Assembly: GCF_937616625.2 (NCBI RefSeq)
Contig: NC_065574.1
Coordinates: 54,216,052-54,280,051 of the forward strand
Length of the DNA stretch: 64,000 nt
Reading direction: 5' to 3'
From: Mercurialis annua
Taxonomy: Eukaryota; Streptophyta; Magnoliopsida; Malpighiales; Euphorbiaceae
The notes below the pieces were generated by a model, which saw only the letters and a program-made list of their open reading frames with translations, ran no database searches and had not been told where the DNA came from. Positions within the stretch are counted from its first letter, which is position 1. The number at the start of each line of letters is the position of its first letter. The position numbers were made by a program, and so were the translations under genes. Shown piece after piece: positions 12,300 through 33,618 of this stretch.

Positions 12300-14929
12300 C
12301 AGCTTTCTCTCTCTACAGGTGTTCCAAATTATTTGTCTTAGTTTTTTTTTTATTGTTTTAAATACTAAGTATAAATTTCAATTAGTTTAAAATTGATAAT
12401 ATATGTAAGTGATAATATTAAAGAATAAATATGACAATAATGGAGTAATAAAACGATAGTGACTGAAAAAGAAGAAGTGAAATGAGATAATTGAAAATAA
12501 TAATTATAATACAAGAGATAGAGAGACAATCGAAAGAAAAAAAATCAGTAATTTTATCGCTTCACAAAAGTCGATTAAATGTCGGTTTTACCAAAATATT
12601 TGTCTTGTTCTTTTAGCTCCACGTTGAATACGAGTTTCTTTTGGGGGATTTAAGCGTTTGGTATAAATTATTTTATTGGTGTTGATTAATAATTTGTATT
12701 TGAATAAAATCAAATTATTTGAATTGTAAGTTTTTTTTATATAAAATTTTAATGTTAATTCATAGTTTCATACTCATAATTTGAAATAAAAATGTTGCAT
12801 TTGATAAAGACCGGTGTAATTCAATAGCAAAAAATTTAAAACATTATACAAATTAATTGTCCTTCTCCGGAGGATCTAATTGTAAATTAAGAAATGATGG
12901 TAGCATCACAAATATTAACCGGTAAAAAAGGGGTCGAGATGTATTCAATTTTTCAGTTGACTGCTTTCGATCAAATTCAAGTTCTTTTAGAGCATAAAGA
13001 AGAAAGTTTTTTATTTCTCGAGTCGAATGCTTTAATATAAAAATTGCATACAATTTCACTTTTTTATTTGTTCAAATTCAATTTTACTTTAATTATTAAA
13101 TTTTAATATCTTATAATTTTTTTGTTTATATTAGACTTATATTATCAATTTATCATACGAGTATATAAGACTACATATTTTATATTTGGCTAATAAGAGT
13201 GACTTTGTCAAAAGAATAAGAAATTATTCTATATTTTATTATTCACAATTTCTTTGCCATGTAATAAGTTGCATTCTATAATTAAATATAGACAAATACT
13301 CTTATATTTAGACTTTTGCGTTAGTTTAATTAAGTAATAAGAAATGGGTCGGCTGTTGCTGCTTTGCCTAGAAACCGAGTTTTTCTTTTGCTTGAGCCTC
13401 AAGGATTTCTATAGCTTAATTACTTAGCTCTAATAATGTTATTAAATTAACTTTAGAGTTTAGACTTTATTTGGATCTTATTAGTAATTTACAATTTACA
13501 AGCTGTCAAATTTAATTGCTGTTTATTCCATACATTGTTTCCTTGTTTAATTCCTATAAATATATATATTCTTTATGATCATTGATGATTTGGGTTTCTT
13601 GTTTATAAACATATTTATTTATCTCAATTTAAGTTCTATGTATGTACATTACATGCACAAAATGTATTTGGAGCACATAAATGAATTCGTGTAATCTAAT
13701 TATCTAAATACATTTCCGTTTGGTGTTTGGAGTTAATAGTGTATTAATAATTAATGTTGTAAAATTAACAATTTGATGAATTAATATTATTTTATTTTTT
13801 AAAATATTAAAATAATTTAATTTTATATGAAAATAATTGAATGATTTTTTTTCCAATTCTCAAGTTAGAAAATAGAAGCACACGATGAGATTATTATTTT
13901 TGTCTAGACAGAGTTCAAAACTTTATTCATGGACCTAATAATCAATCGAATGTTAGAAATTGTACACATTGTTTTTTCTAACTTTACATTTACTAACATT
14001 TGATTGATTGATTGGTGTATAATAAAGACCTAATGATTTCAAAAGTTTTGCTTTCGATAAATTTAATTAACTTTTTTCATATTAATCATTTAGTTCAATT
14101 TAAAAATTGACAATAATTCTAATCAATTTTGCTAACTACTCAATTTAACATGTATTTTTAATATTTAAATACGAGTTAAATGTAAATAAAAATTACGAGT
14201 TTTACAATGATTTGTAAATAAGACATACATTTTAAATTTGAAAAAATCAGTTATTAATTTTCATACTTTGACAAATACATTTTGAATTTTTTTTTATATA
14301 TAAATTATCATACCAGAATATGTATTGTCCTGGCATGCACATCATTGTTTTTAAATAAAAAACAAATTGGATTCCGATTTATCAAACTCTAAAAATTGAT
14401 CAATGCTTTTCTCAAATTTAAAAGTTTACTATGTAATTGTAATTTAAAAGCATGTTAAAAATTTCTGATTTTTTTATGATTAACCCTTTAAATAATTAAT
14501 TAAGAAAATTTACACATAAATATTTTAAAATTTCAATTTATTTTTGAATTTTTATGCATATAACTTCTAAAAATTATTTTTTAATATATAATATCACATG
14601 TCAATTTGGTAACCTTTTAAAAATATATTAGAATCACTATAATTTTTTTAAATTAAACAAAAACTATTTTAATTAATCTTTTTAATGATTTAAGAAAAAA
14701 TATATGTATTTTTAAAATTCCATTTTATTTTTAAACTTTTACACATTTAACTTCTAATAGTTGGTTTTTGAATGCATATCACATGCTAATTAAGTAGTTT
14801 TTAGATATAGATTAAAACCATCATCAACTTTTAAAATTAGACTAAAGTTATGAAAATGGGGTTTTTTTGATACGAAATCTATGGAATTTTCTGAACGAGT
14901 TTCAACTATGAGATGACTTCTTTATGTTT
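12300..14929. other. Gene-free AT-rich DNA
   Basis: No coding region, RNA gene or bounded transposon recognised. A 68-codon minus-strand frame at 12853-13059 has no recognisable content. Confidence 0.5.
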
Positions 14930-15092
14930 TCTACACATTTAGATTAATCTTCATTTAAATAGTGTAGATTTTTTACGGGAGACAGATTCTAACCACAAGT
15001 CCTAAACGGTAGCATATATGAGTATAGTTTGAATCTGCGACCTCACATATATTAAGAGAACTCCTTACCAATTCACAAACGCCTTGCAATTA
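14930..15092 (-). mobile_element. tRNA-derived SINE, family B, copy 1
   Basis: On the minus strand it reads from a tRNA-like head with an A-box-like TGAATTGGTAAG and a B-box-like GGTCGCAGATTCAAACT into a body containing ATATGCTACCGTTTAGG. Similar sequence recurs at 18840-19035, 35520-35695, 35843-36035 and 60640-60800. TSDs were not resolved. Confidence 0.55.
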
Positions 15093-15370
15093 AAATGAGA
15101 TTTTCTAATTATATATATAAGTAATTTCAAAAAAAATGTGTAAACGAAATCAAAATTTTTGAATTTTTTTATTCATTAAATCTAAATAAAATAAAACCTT
15201 ATTCTAGAAAGAATTTTCCATCCACATAATAAATTACAATAAGCAAAGTAGAAATGAAAAACAAACCCTAAATTGCTTGCAGTAATAAGGAAGCCATTGA
15301 AAGCTGTAATATTCGCTAATGATTGATTGAAGGTTAAAATTGCGTAGGTGCAAAGCCTCATAAAAACATC

Positions 15371-15575
15371 GCCCCCTGCGGCGGCGCATGCTCCGCCTTC
15401 ATACCGTCATTAGGTGGGTTCCACCTGTTATCTAATCCAAGAGACAATGATTTACAATGACGACAAACAAACTTGAACTGGACACGTGTCTTTATGACGT
15501 CAGTAAACTCCATACAAGTGGCAATTATTATCCGGCACTATGGGGCCACGTTGGCATAAAAAGGGCCTTTTTCGT
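15371..15575 (+). promoter_or_regulatory. GC-rich island with palindromic ACGT boxes
   Basis: In an otherwise AT-rich 8 kb, this ~200 bp block holds a GC-rich start (GCGGCGGCGCATGCTCCGCC), the near-palindrome AGGTGGGTTCCACCT (15412-15426), the palindromic G-box GACACGTGTC (15481-15490), the palindromic C-box/CRE TGACGTCA (15495-15502), CCACGTTGG at 15546-15554 and a TATA-like CATAAAAAG at 15555-15563. ACGT-core boxes are known targets of plant bZIP and bHLH factors. No protein-coding exon was found downstream on either strand, so this may be a promoter of a non-coding RNA, a remnant promoter, or a distal enhancer. Confidence 0.35.
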
Positions 15576-16289
15576 GCAAGTCACTGTAGTCATGTTTGGT
15601 TTTTGTCTAGTTCATTCCAAAAATGTAATTTTTTTTATTTTTTTAGAAAATGTTATAAAATTAGTTAAAATCAGTGAAAATATTTAACATTTTTTTTAAT
15701 TTTACACGTTTTTTATTTAGTTTACACTCTGTCTTTGAAATGTACTTCAGATATATACTTTTTATATAAAAATATTAATAGTATATTCTTTAAATATTTG
15801 ATGTATGAGTGATATATCTTTTATAGATAAAAGATAAAAGTTAAAAAATTAAAAATGTTTCCTTTTAAGATATATATGGAACTTTTAGGTTTAAAATATA
15901 AATTGAAAAGTAAAAGATTTTTTGAATGTTTTTATGGTTTTTCATTGTTTATTTATCTCGTTTATTTTGGTGTAAAGTATGTCTTCTATTCGAATTGTAC
16001 ATGGCACATTTAAGGCGAAACTAATTGGTTTTAAGTGATAAAAATACTTTATTTAAAATAAATAGACAATTTTTTTAGTCCGAGTTAAAAATTTAAAAAA
16101 GTTTGTAATCCTTTTAGATGTACAAAAAAAATTCAATTAATATTAAATTTTTTAAACATCAAATATAAATAATAAAATTTGAAAAAATAAAATATAACAC
16201 CTCAATTTGTCATATAGTCCAAGATCTTTTTAATCCTCATAGATAATTCAATAGCGCCACTTCAGAATTGGCATTTTGAAAATAACAAT

Positions 16290-16440
16290 ATTTTGTTTGC
16301 ATCCAAAACAATAACAGTAACATAATTCAATAGTTTGATAATTATTTGGTGAATATGGATGCAGATTTCAGGGAAATGCTAAAGTTATAGGTGTCTCTTT
16401 GCTAAAATGATAATGTTATTGTTTTGGATGCAAACAAAAT
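16290..16440. repeat. 27-bp perfect inverted repeat with 97-bp spacer
   Basis: The 27 bases at 16290-16316 (core TTTGCATCCAAAACAATAAC) are exactly complementary to 16414-16440. Pairing does not extend outward in register and no TSD is obvious. It could be a MITE remnant or a hairpin transcript. Confidence 0.75.
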
Positions 16441-18839
16441 TGGCAGATAGCCCATATAGAAAAATACAGGGATTAAGAAAGGGGTTTCTATAATATTTTA
16501 AAAGGAATCATCTAAAAATATCTTACATTTTCGAACTTTTTTGTTCATAGTTCTTCCTTTTAAAATTTTTAATTTCAGCTAATTTTTTAATTTTTAATTT
16601 CAATAGTAGCAATTTATTCAAATTGAAATGGAAAAAATATATTTAAATACGTCTTGTTTCATATTGTTCCGTTTTGTACTTTTATCATAAAAATTCTCAA
16701 ACATGAAGTAATATGAAGGGAAGATTTGAACATATTTTTATTTCAATTTAAGCAAATGGAACAATTAAAATTAAAAATTGAAAAATAGACTCAATTTTTT
16801 TTTTAAAAAAGAGATATAAACAAAAATATAAAAAAAGTGAGAATTTTTTTAATGGTTAAGCATATTTTAAAATGGTGTTTTTTTACAGTTATTTAACTAT
16901 ATGCTTTTTATATTTTAGCTACCATTATTATCTGTGAATGTGGATGGATTATCATTTATGTAGGCAGCAAAACACTACAGCACCATTTGAATTGAATTGA
17001 GGACATTTAAAATCAATAGATTTTATTAAATTTATAGATTAAAATCAAAGGAATGTGATGGATTCGGTAAATTTTAACGTTTGGAATGTATATAAAATTT
17101 ATGAATTTATAGAGATATGTTTGTAATAATTAAATATTAGTACAATCCATCATTCATGAATAATGATGGATTTTAATTTTCGATGAGGATTTAAATGAGG
17201 AATTTGGGAGCATGAAGGAGTTTAATTAATTTATTGCTAGATTTTATATCCCAATTTTACAAAGTAAATTGAATGATTTTTTTCATTGTTAATTGTGGAT
17301 CACATATTTTCTTTGGCTATATATCATTCAGGCAAGTATGATTTTCAATTGTCAAAATTGTCTGTTCAAAAATAAAATAATTGATGTGGATTGGATTTTA
17401 GTTAAAATTAGACGTAAGATTAGAAAGGTAATGCATTTAATTTCTACAAGAAGTGAGCCTATCAAAGCTTTACGAAATAGAGAAAACAATAAAAATGGGA
17501 TGGTCCAACTGAAAATGTGTAATTTTTAGAAAAAATTTACTTTAATTAGGGTACTTAACGTACATGTTCTCCTTTTCAAGATAATGACTTGACATTTTTA
17601 CATGCTTAGCTAATCATATAATCTTTTAAACAAAATGTATATTTAGGTCCCTATATTATCACATATTTTTAAATTGGAATCACTCCATTTATTGTCAAAA
17701 TTGAGTCATGTATAATTTTAGAGATAGTCACTAAAGCGAAGTGCGTATACTATACTCTATGCGCAGTTAGTGCGGTTGGATACACTTTTTAGTTATTTTT
17801 TAAATTATTATTTTTATTTACCAATAAACTATAACTTAAATGTTATAAACGCTAGGTAGATTCTGCTATGTTGTGAGTTCAATTTCTCAGAAAGCACTCT
17901 TCCTTTTTAATTATAATTTTTTTTTAAAATGGAGCCCTATAGTTTTATTTTTATTAAAATAAATTATTTAATCGGTCTGACTTGACACTGTTAATAATTT
18001 TATAATGGAAGATTGCAGTGTTTATAAATTAAGAGTTCAATATATAAAAAATTATAGTGAAAGGGCTTAATTTTAAAAGAACAATAGTATAAAAATCTAA
18101 ATATACATTTTGCCTTCTTATTAATCATAAAGAATTGGATAATGATTTTAAACAATCTCATCTAAATTGTTGAATGAACAGTCGTGTGATATTTAATCAA
18201 GTTTCTTGATAGTATTTTAATGGTACAATTCACATGAGAAAAATTATTTTATTTTATGTTTTCTAATTCTTTGGTTAATCTTGAAAATGGTTTGTCTCTA
18301 TTCGTAAGTTAGGTTACCATGATTTTCTTAAATTCTCTCTTGATCTTGAAAGTTGTAGTGTTCTTAAAATGAGGTTTACCTCGATTATTATATCGACCGT
18401 TTGTCATCTAGTTTAGTATATAGGTAAAATTAAATTTTGTCTAATTCTATTTATCCAAAAATATTAAAATTTATAAATATAGTCAAATCTGATAATTTTA
18501 TTTAATTTTTTAAGTTAATTATATTATTTAAATTATTCAGTTGATTTTTCACTTTAGTTTAGCAAAATTTATTTCTCAGATTGTAAAATTTCATTTAATA
18601 TAAAAAATAGAAAAATTAAATTCAGAATTATCTACCATTCAGTGCTTTGAAGAAAAAAAGCAAGTTTAAAGCTTACATAAATATAAAAAAACAAATGAGT
18701 ATTGTACTAAGGTGAAAATTTAGCACAATTAAATTAATTGAAAAAAATTGGATAATTTTTCAATGAAATTATCAAATTAGAATAAATTTATGAATTTTAA
18801 ACTTGAATGAATTTAAACAAGAAGAGAAAAGATTAGTCT
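16441..18839. other. Gene-free AT-rich DNA
   Basis: No gene recognised. A 78-codon plus-strand frame at 17293-17529 has no recognisable domain. Confidence 0.5.
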
Positions 18840-19035
18840 CAGGAACGAGTTAATTGGTAATGCGCTTTCTTGACTTAAATGAGGTCGCGGGCTAGAACCA
18901 TACTCATGTATGCAACCGTTTAAAATTTAGAGTTAGAGTTTACCTCCTGTAAGGGACCTACATGACTCGAATGAAAATTAATTTGAATGTATTTAGTTTA
19001 AAGGTGATGTTTTATAGTTGGAATCCGTTCGAAAA
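18840..19035 (+). mobile_element. tRNA-derived SINE, family B, copy 2
   Basis: Plus-strand head GAGTTAATTGGTAATGCGC followed by GAGGTCGCGGGCTAGAACC, a decayed A-box/B-box pair, then the body shared with copy 1 (ACTCATGTATGCAACCGTTT) and with the copies at 35.5 and 35.9 kb. Confidence 0.55.
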
Positions 19036-20317
19036 AAAACCTTATAGACTCTGTAAAAAAAAGAGAAAAAATTTGTTTGTGTTACCATTATATTATTATT
19101 AATCAAAATTATTCGGAAATTATACAATATGTTTCTAAAATTTTAATTTATTTTGTACTTTTTAATATATAGGATTGGAAACTTATAACAAAAACTTTAA
19201 GACATTTTTTTAGGTTAAACACATTTTAAAATTTATTTATGACTAGCTTTTAGTTTAAATAGTCCTTAACAAGTATATTATGTATTTAATTAGTCGCTTA
19301 ATTATTTATTTTATATAATAGTAGTCCTTTTTGACATGAAAACCCATCATTAATTATATGTCAATCAAAATGACGGCGTTTTTTTTATAATACCGTCCAT
19401 ATAAAGATCACATGAATATAAAAGAAATAGTTAAAAAAGTATTTAAATACAATTTTTTATTGGGGATAAAGTAAAATAAAAGCTCACATGAAACAAATTT
19501 TATGATGAATTTAGCACCTTTCAAAAAAAAAAAAAATTCTAAAGACTCTTTCAAATTATTTGAACTATCATAATTTTCCTCGTATGGTACAAAAATTAGA
19601 GTTTAGATTTCTTCATTAATTTTATAAAAATTATTCCTAAGAATGCTAAAAGACCTAATTTTATTGATAATAATCTAAACAGAAGAAGTCTATAATACTA
19701 CGTTAAACAAACTAAAATGCAGAACATTACTAGCTTTGTAGAAAATAATGTAACACTTGAAATTATATCACCAACACGTATATTTTTGAGTTATTTGCAT
19801 ATTAAATTTTAATATTTTATGTTTGTAGGGATGTAATTTTATTTTTTTTAAAATGTGACATCACATATTTCAATTTTTTGCGCTTTTATATTATGTAGCT
19901 TATAGTCGTTTTTTCACCAAAAATAAAACTAAAAAATATATACAAAAAAGAGTATAAAATGACGTCATAAAACCGAATTATACTGCACTATGCCAATAAT
20001 TGAAAAATTGTAATGTATAAAAAATGAGATAAAATCTACAAACGTAAAATGCTGAAATTTAAAATAACCTTATATTTTTTAATGAGGTAAAGATGATACC
20101 TATAGTTCTAATTGACGATCTTAATAGTGAATTATTATAATTTTTATACTATACCATTGTTCTATTTTAACGATATTGAGATAATATAGTAATAATAATT
20201 ATTATTATATTCAGTATTTTATTTGTTTAGATATAAAACTATCTATATCCTTATATCATAGACTATCATATCATATATACTACTGCTTACCTTTTTACTT
20301 GCACTTTCTTTATAAAC
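19036..20317. other. Gene-free AT-rich DNA
   Basis: I see no supported feature in this stretch. Confidence 0.5.
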
Positions 20318-20534
20318 AAAATAAAGAGACTTAACCAATGAAGGTTGGTTCAAGTGGTAAGCGGCTTGATATCGCTTAAGCAAGGTCTCGGGTTCGAGTC
20401 CTTGTGAATGCAGAAAATTCCCACTGATAGACTCACCCACCATGCCAGGTGCGCGACGCGGGTCGGATCCGGATTAGTCAGGGCGAAGCCTTGGAAATCG
20501 GATGGGCTTACAAAAAAAAAATAAAGAGACTTAA
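20318..20534 (+). mobile_element. tRNA-derived SINE, family A, copy 1, with 17-bp TSD
   Basis: The head contains GGTTCAAGTGGTAAGCGGC and the B-box GGTCTCGGGTTCGAGTCC. The body carries ACCATGCCAGGTGCGCGACG and GGATCCGGATTAGTCAGGGC, and it ends in an A-tail after GGATGGGCTTAC. The insertion is bounded by the repeat AAAATAAAGAGACTTAA at 20318-20334 and 20518-20534. The layout resembles Au-type plant SINEs, but the family name is tentative. Confidence 0.88.
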
Positions 20535-21328
20535 ATGAAGTATTCCTTTATAACTATAAATCATAGTAATTAATTAAATTTTTCACTAAATTGTCCAATT
20601 AGTAAAATGAAGTGCCAATAATGTCACCCATTTTTTGTTCAATTATCAATTAAGATAATATTGATAAATTATCAATTAAGATAATATTGATAAACTTTGT
20701 GGATTAACAATGTATGCATACAGGGCTACAAATGTCGATCCTCACCTCCCTGCACCAACTGCCAAAAGCTTTTGGCGCGCGACTTTTGGCGCATATATAG
20801 AATTGATAAGGGAAGGAAAAAAAACTCGTCAACCTGTTCCGGTGTTGGTAAAAGAAGTTCGAATTCGGTGGGGTAGGCTGTTGGTGAATTTTTGACGAAA
20901 ATTTAGGCGGGTATTGCCGAAATAAATTTTGGTAAATGTATAACTTATGATGTTTTGTTGTATGCTTGCCGATGACACATTTGCGATGGTGAGGCAAAGA
21001 GCCACATTTCAATGAGTAATTTAGACAGTTTGAGATTTAAACATTAAATACCCCAATTGAGGGTATTAATGAAGTGGGTACATGAAATAGATTATTGGGT
21101 TAGGTTTGAATAGTTGTTCTAGCCCTGAAAGCCCTATAGGCAATGGACCTTGTTCAAGCAAAAGCTATCGAATTAGGATCTATAATAAAATCATCTTCAA
21201 TAGTCAAATGGATGAAATTGACAAGCATATCATAACTAAATAAAGGCTTAAAGATGAAGGACTTGTTAGTATTTTTCAAATAAAAAAAAGATATATATCA
21301 TACTTCTATTTAGTTGTGTTGAATGCTT
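20535..21328. other. Intergenic DNA with a tandem duplication and a less AT-rich block
   Basis: A 27-bp unit is tandemly duplicated at 20641-20694. The block 20700-21010 is less AT-rich and open on the minus strand for 102 codons (20704-21012), with no recognisable domain and no homologue I can name. I do not call it a gene. Confidence 0.4.
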
Positions 21329-21693
21329 TTATTTTTAGGCCAAATGTTATAAAAAGGCCAAACCTTTTACAAAAGTTTCACAAAAGTCCTGACCTTTCAA
21401 TTTTATCGATTTTGGCCAAAAACTGATTATTTGGTTTCACCAAAGTCCTGACCTTTCAATTTTGTCAATTTTGGCCAAAAATGGATTATTTGATTTCACA
21501 AAAGTCCTGAACTTTCAATATTTGGCATGCCACATAGGCGCCACATAGGCAAATTGAAATCAAGTTGAGAGTTGGCCACAACTGAAACCAAATAATTTGT
21601 TTTTGGCCAAAATTGACAAAATTGAAAATTCAGGACTTTTGTGAAACTTTTATGAAAGGTTTGGCTTTTTTACGACATTTGACCTTATTTTTA
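21329..21693. mobile_element. Mutator-like foldback MITE with 9-bp TSD
   Basis: Long inverted termini of about 100 bp (left GGCCAAATGTTATAAAAAGG, right complementary) enclose the element 21338-21684. Both sides carry the 9-bp repeat TTATTTTTA (21329-21337 and 21685-21693). A 9-bp TSD with long TIRs is the hallmark of Mutator-superfamily elements. It encodes nothing. Confidence 0.85.
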
Positions 21694-22532
21694 AAGTAAT
21701 TAAATCGTCAATTTTTTTTAATTTGGGATACAATTGAAACACAAAAAACCAAAATAGGGTACAATTGACATTTTTTCTATGTCAGGGTGCAATTGAGAAA
21801 AAGTTTAAAGGTGGATAGTTTTTGGATAATTAATAAATAAATGACAAGTTAATACAAAATTTCACGTTTGGTAAATTATATAAGAATTAAATAAATAAAA
21901 AAAAGGACAAAATGTATTTGACATCTTAAATTATTTTCATGATACATTTGTTTATATTTAAAGAAAAACTAAATAAGTAGTTAACTGCAAAAACAAGCAA
22001 AAATATAATTTCTTCTAAAGAAATTTGTCCTTTTCTTTGTAAGCCTTTTATTTCTTATGCAATACTAGAAGAAGAAAAATTAATAAAAACACTCCGTGAC
22101 AATGTTTTTATAAAGATTAATTACAAATAATTACGAATTAAAGAGTATTTTACAATCAAAACACTAATTTTTTTATTTTAGCAATTTCAAACTTTTAAAT
22201 TTTAACAATTCAAAACGCATTAAATTTATGATATATTTTTTCTTATGTGAACGATATTAATTAGAACGTAACAATTTTTGACGCTGTAAGATAGGCATTG
22301 CTATTTAACAAAATAAAAAATAAAAAAAAGGCATTGCTATTGTTTATTTAAAATTATTGCAAAATGTATACATATAGATAGATGCTAAATTGTAAACAAA
22401 AGACCAAATTGTGCTTTATTTTATACAACTAAAAATAAAAAAGTAGAATTATTCACCATATAATTCTTCAAATATTAATGATCAAATCTAAAGATCATTT
22501 GACTATCAATCAAATTTCCTATAAATATGTTC
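21694..22532. other. Intergenic DNA downstream of the subtilase gene
   Basis: It includes a fragment near 21715-21800 related to the foldback repeat at 60071-60433 (GGTACAATTG and GTCAGGGTGCAATTG motifs). The subtilase 3'UTR should lie in its right part; a minus-strand AATAAA-like signal is near 22417. Confidence 0.4.
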
Positions 22533-30913
<8,381 letters not shown>

Positions 30914-30974
30914 TTTTTTTTGTTGGGTTTGAAGATGTTTATGGAGTTTTGCACTGTTTCTTATTAATGGAAAT

Positions 30975-30988
30975 ATTTATATATATAA
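30975..30988 (-). promoter_or_regulatory. TATA box of the subtilase gene
   Basis: Minus strand CTTATATATATAAAT about 62-75 bp before the ATG, at a normal spacing for a short leader. Confidence 0.6.
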
Positions 30989-32663
30989 GAGTTTTAATTT
31001 ACTATGAAGTCTTAATCAGAAATGTCGTATTTTGAATCAAAACGGCCCTATATTTTAGGAGATAACAATGTATATATGTTTAATTTGTACTTTTATGAAT
31101 TTTTTTTTAATCAAATCTCAATATTTATAATTTAAAATTATTAGAGTTACGCAAAAATTAACAGACAATGTTGATTGGTTCATTTTAAAAGTATTCTTAT
31201 TTGGGTAAAAGTCTACCTTCCAAATCTCTCATCCAATGATTATTTCTAGCAAAACTTCCTATATATTAAATCTTTGGTTTAGTATTTTGTAGATTTTAAT
31301 TTTGTATAAAATAAAATATTATTTTTCTGTGTATTTTGTTCAATGGCTATACATATTATATACTCTATAATTTAAAATAATTATTTTTACTTGAATATTT
31401 ATTTCTTTATTATTAGAAAAATGTTTATTTAAATTACAGATCAGGCATCCAAGTTTAGAGGGTTAGTTCCTAAAACAATTAATTTAAATTTGAGAAGAAT
31501 TTGGATATGGTAGAAATTCTTTACATAAAGGAAATTAGTTATAAAGACAAGAGTGGACTTCTGGTGATTAGAATTGTTTTGTTTAGGAAATTTCATTGAC
31601 CACTATATTATAAACTTATTAATTTGTTTCTATTTGTTAATTTTTAATCTAGTTTTAGTAATATCGAGGTATTTTTTAAATCCGAAAGTGTAATTTCAAA
31701 TCTTTCCTTCTATTATTAATTAAAATAAATTTAATTGAAGTGTTTTATTTGTAGATAGAGAAATAATGGCCAATATTTTATTCATAGAAATTCAGCAACA
31801 ATGCATAGAGAATTTAGTGATGAATATATATATCCTCTCTTACTGGCTATGCATAAAAGAATCGGATTCAATGATGAGAAATTGATGACTACATTTATTA
31901 ATAAAAGAATCTACTCCTTATTAGGATGTTAATATTAGTCATTTAATTTTTTATTGAAAAAATTAGGAGGTTGAGTAATCTTTTATCCAATAAGTAACGG
32001 CCCCTTTCTCTAAATGTATTTAAATATTATGAAAATTTAAATGATTTTTTATGAATAAAATTTAAATGATTATTATGAAAGTTGAGGTGTGTAAGCAATT
32101 AAACTTCTAAATTTCAAGGTTTAAACATGCATTCAGCCTAGACAAAATGATAGTACTTGAATTACATCAGAAAATGGAGTAATTATTGGACTAATGGTAC
32201 TCGAATTCTTTCAAGTTTGTCAATATAGTGTCTAGAATATTTTTATCACTAAATCAATTTTTAAACTTTACAAATATCAATATGTTGTTTCGAATTTACC
32301 TCACATGAATATTGCCCATATAAAATTGAGTTCTAAAATATCTTGTTTGATTTTACTGTACAAAAATTGAGTTTCAATACGTGTTACCTTAATGCTAATT
32401 TTGCAAAACTATAGTCTGAAATTCATTTATATAGACTCAATTTTGCAAGCTTAATAAATCTAACTAGCTAATTCGGGACTCGAGTTTTGTGCAATTGCAT
32501 TTTTTATGAGGTTAAATAAATCATGCACCATACTAATATAATTTTTAGAATTTTAATAACTGATTTGGCCAAAAAAATAAATCCATACACTAAACTAGCA
32601 AATTTTAAAGTAAAAATACACTTTGACTACAAGACACATAAAATATGAACATGTTAAGTGTAT
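30989..32663. other. Region upstream of the subtilase gene, no gene seen
   Basis: AT-rich; holds the rest of the subtilase promoter. No bounded element recognised. Confidence 0.5.
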
Positions 32664-33467
32664 AATTATATGGGCCAAACGCATATTTGGATCCCTGCAC
32701 TTGTCGTCTTTTTTAATTTGGGTCCCTGCACTCAAAAATATCCATAGTAAATCCCTGCACTATCAAAAATATCTATTTCAAGTCCCTATCGCTAAGCGAG
32801 TAAACGGAACGTAGATGACGTTAAAAACTAACCGATACAATTCATTATTTTTTAAATTGAGTCCCTACACTAAAAAATATCCAAATTGCGTACCCGCACT
32901 ATAATTGTTTTGGAAATTGAGTCCCTACACTAAAAAATATTCAAATTGGGTCCTTATATCATCAAATAATATTAATAATTTTTTATTTAATATTTAGCAT
33001 TTTTAATATTAAAATTGTCTCCGACTATTAACACTTTTTTAAAAATATAATTTAAAATCTTAATTATTTTAAATTTATTAACTAATTAAAATAAAAGTGT
33101 TTTTTTATGTTTTTATTTATTTAATGTGTATATTAAAAATTATATTTTAATTTAATTTAATTAATGAAATAATAATCTAATTAAGTTTTGAATAATAAAA
33201 TTTTTTAATTAAAATTTATAGTGTAGGGACTCAATTAGCAAATAATTATAGTGTAAGGATCCAATTGGCAAAATTGTATAGTATACATATCACCAGTCTC
33301 AAAGAAAAGCGTTTGGGGCTCACTCTCTAACAGAATAAGATGGAGGGACCTACTATGGTCATTTTTGATAGTGCAGGGATTTACTATGGATGTTTTTGGG
33401 TGCAGGGACCCAAATTAGAAAAGACGACAAGTGCAGGGACCCAAATATGCATTTGGCCAATTATATG
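32664..33467. mobile_element. Mutator-like non-autonomous element, 786 bp, perfect 9-bp TSD
   Basis: Termini of about 100 bp are inverted copies (each containing GGGTCCCTGCACT, CTTGTCGTCTTTT and TAAATCCCTGCACTATC). The element 32673-33458 is flanked by AATTATATG at 32664-32672 and 33459-33467. The interior repeats the TTGAGTCCCTACACT motif and is otherwise AT-rich without coding capacity. Confidence 0.88.
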
Positions 33468-33527
33468 TCTATGTATTAAATTTAAATATAATTAATAGTT
33501 GGCACTAATATAGAGTGAAATACTAAA

Positions 33528-33529
<2 letters not shown>

Positions 33530-33563
<34 letters not shown>
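33530..33563. repeat. (TA)n microsatellite
   Basis: About 17 uninterrupted TA dinucleotides just right of the 786-bp element. Confidence 0.9.
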
Positions 33564-33567
<4 letters not shown>

Positions 33568-33618
33568 ATTTAAATAAAATTATTATACTTATCATAAGTA
33601 ATACTTTTAAAAGAAAAA

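Noticed and set aside
15457..15687. 76-codon ORF at the ACGT-box island
   Set aside because: It overlaps the putative promoter elements and runs into T-rich sequence; composition is non-coding.
20335..20410. tRNA gene (also the heads at 59633, 18845 and 54665)
   Set aside because: A- and B-box-like motifs are present but there is no cloverleaf or acceptor stem; TSDs and A-tails show SINEs.
20704..21012. 102-codon minus-strand ORF in a less AT-rich block
   Set aside because: No recognisable domain, promoter or splice context; kept only as a note in the gap entry.
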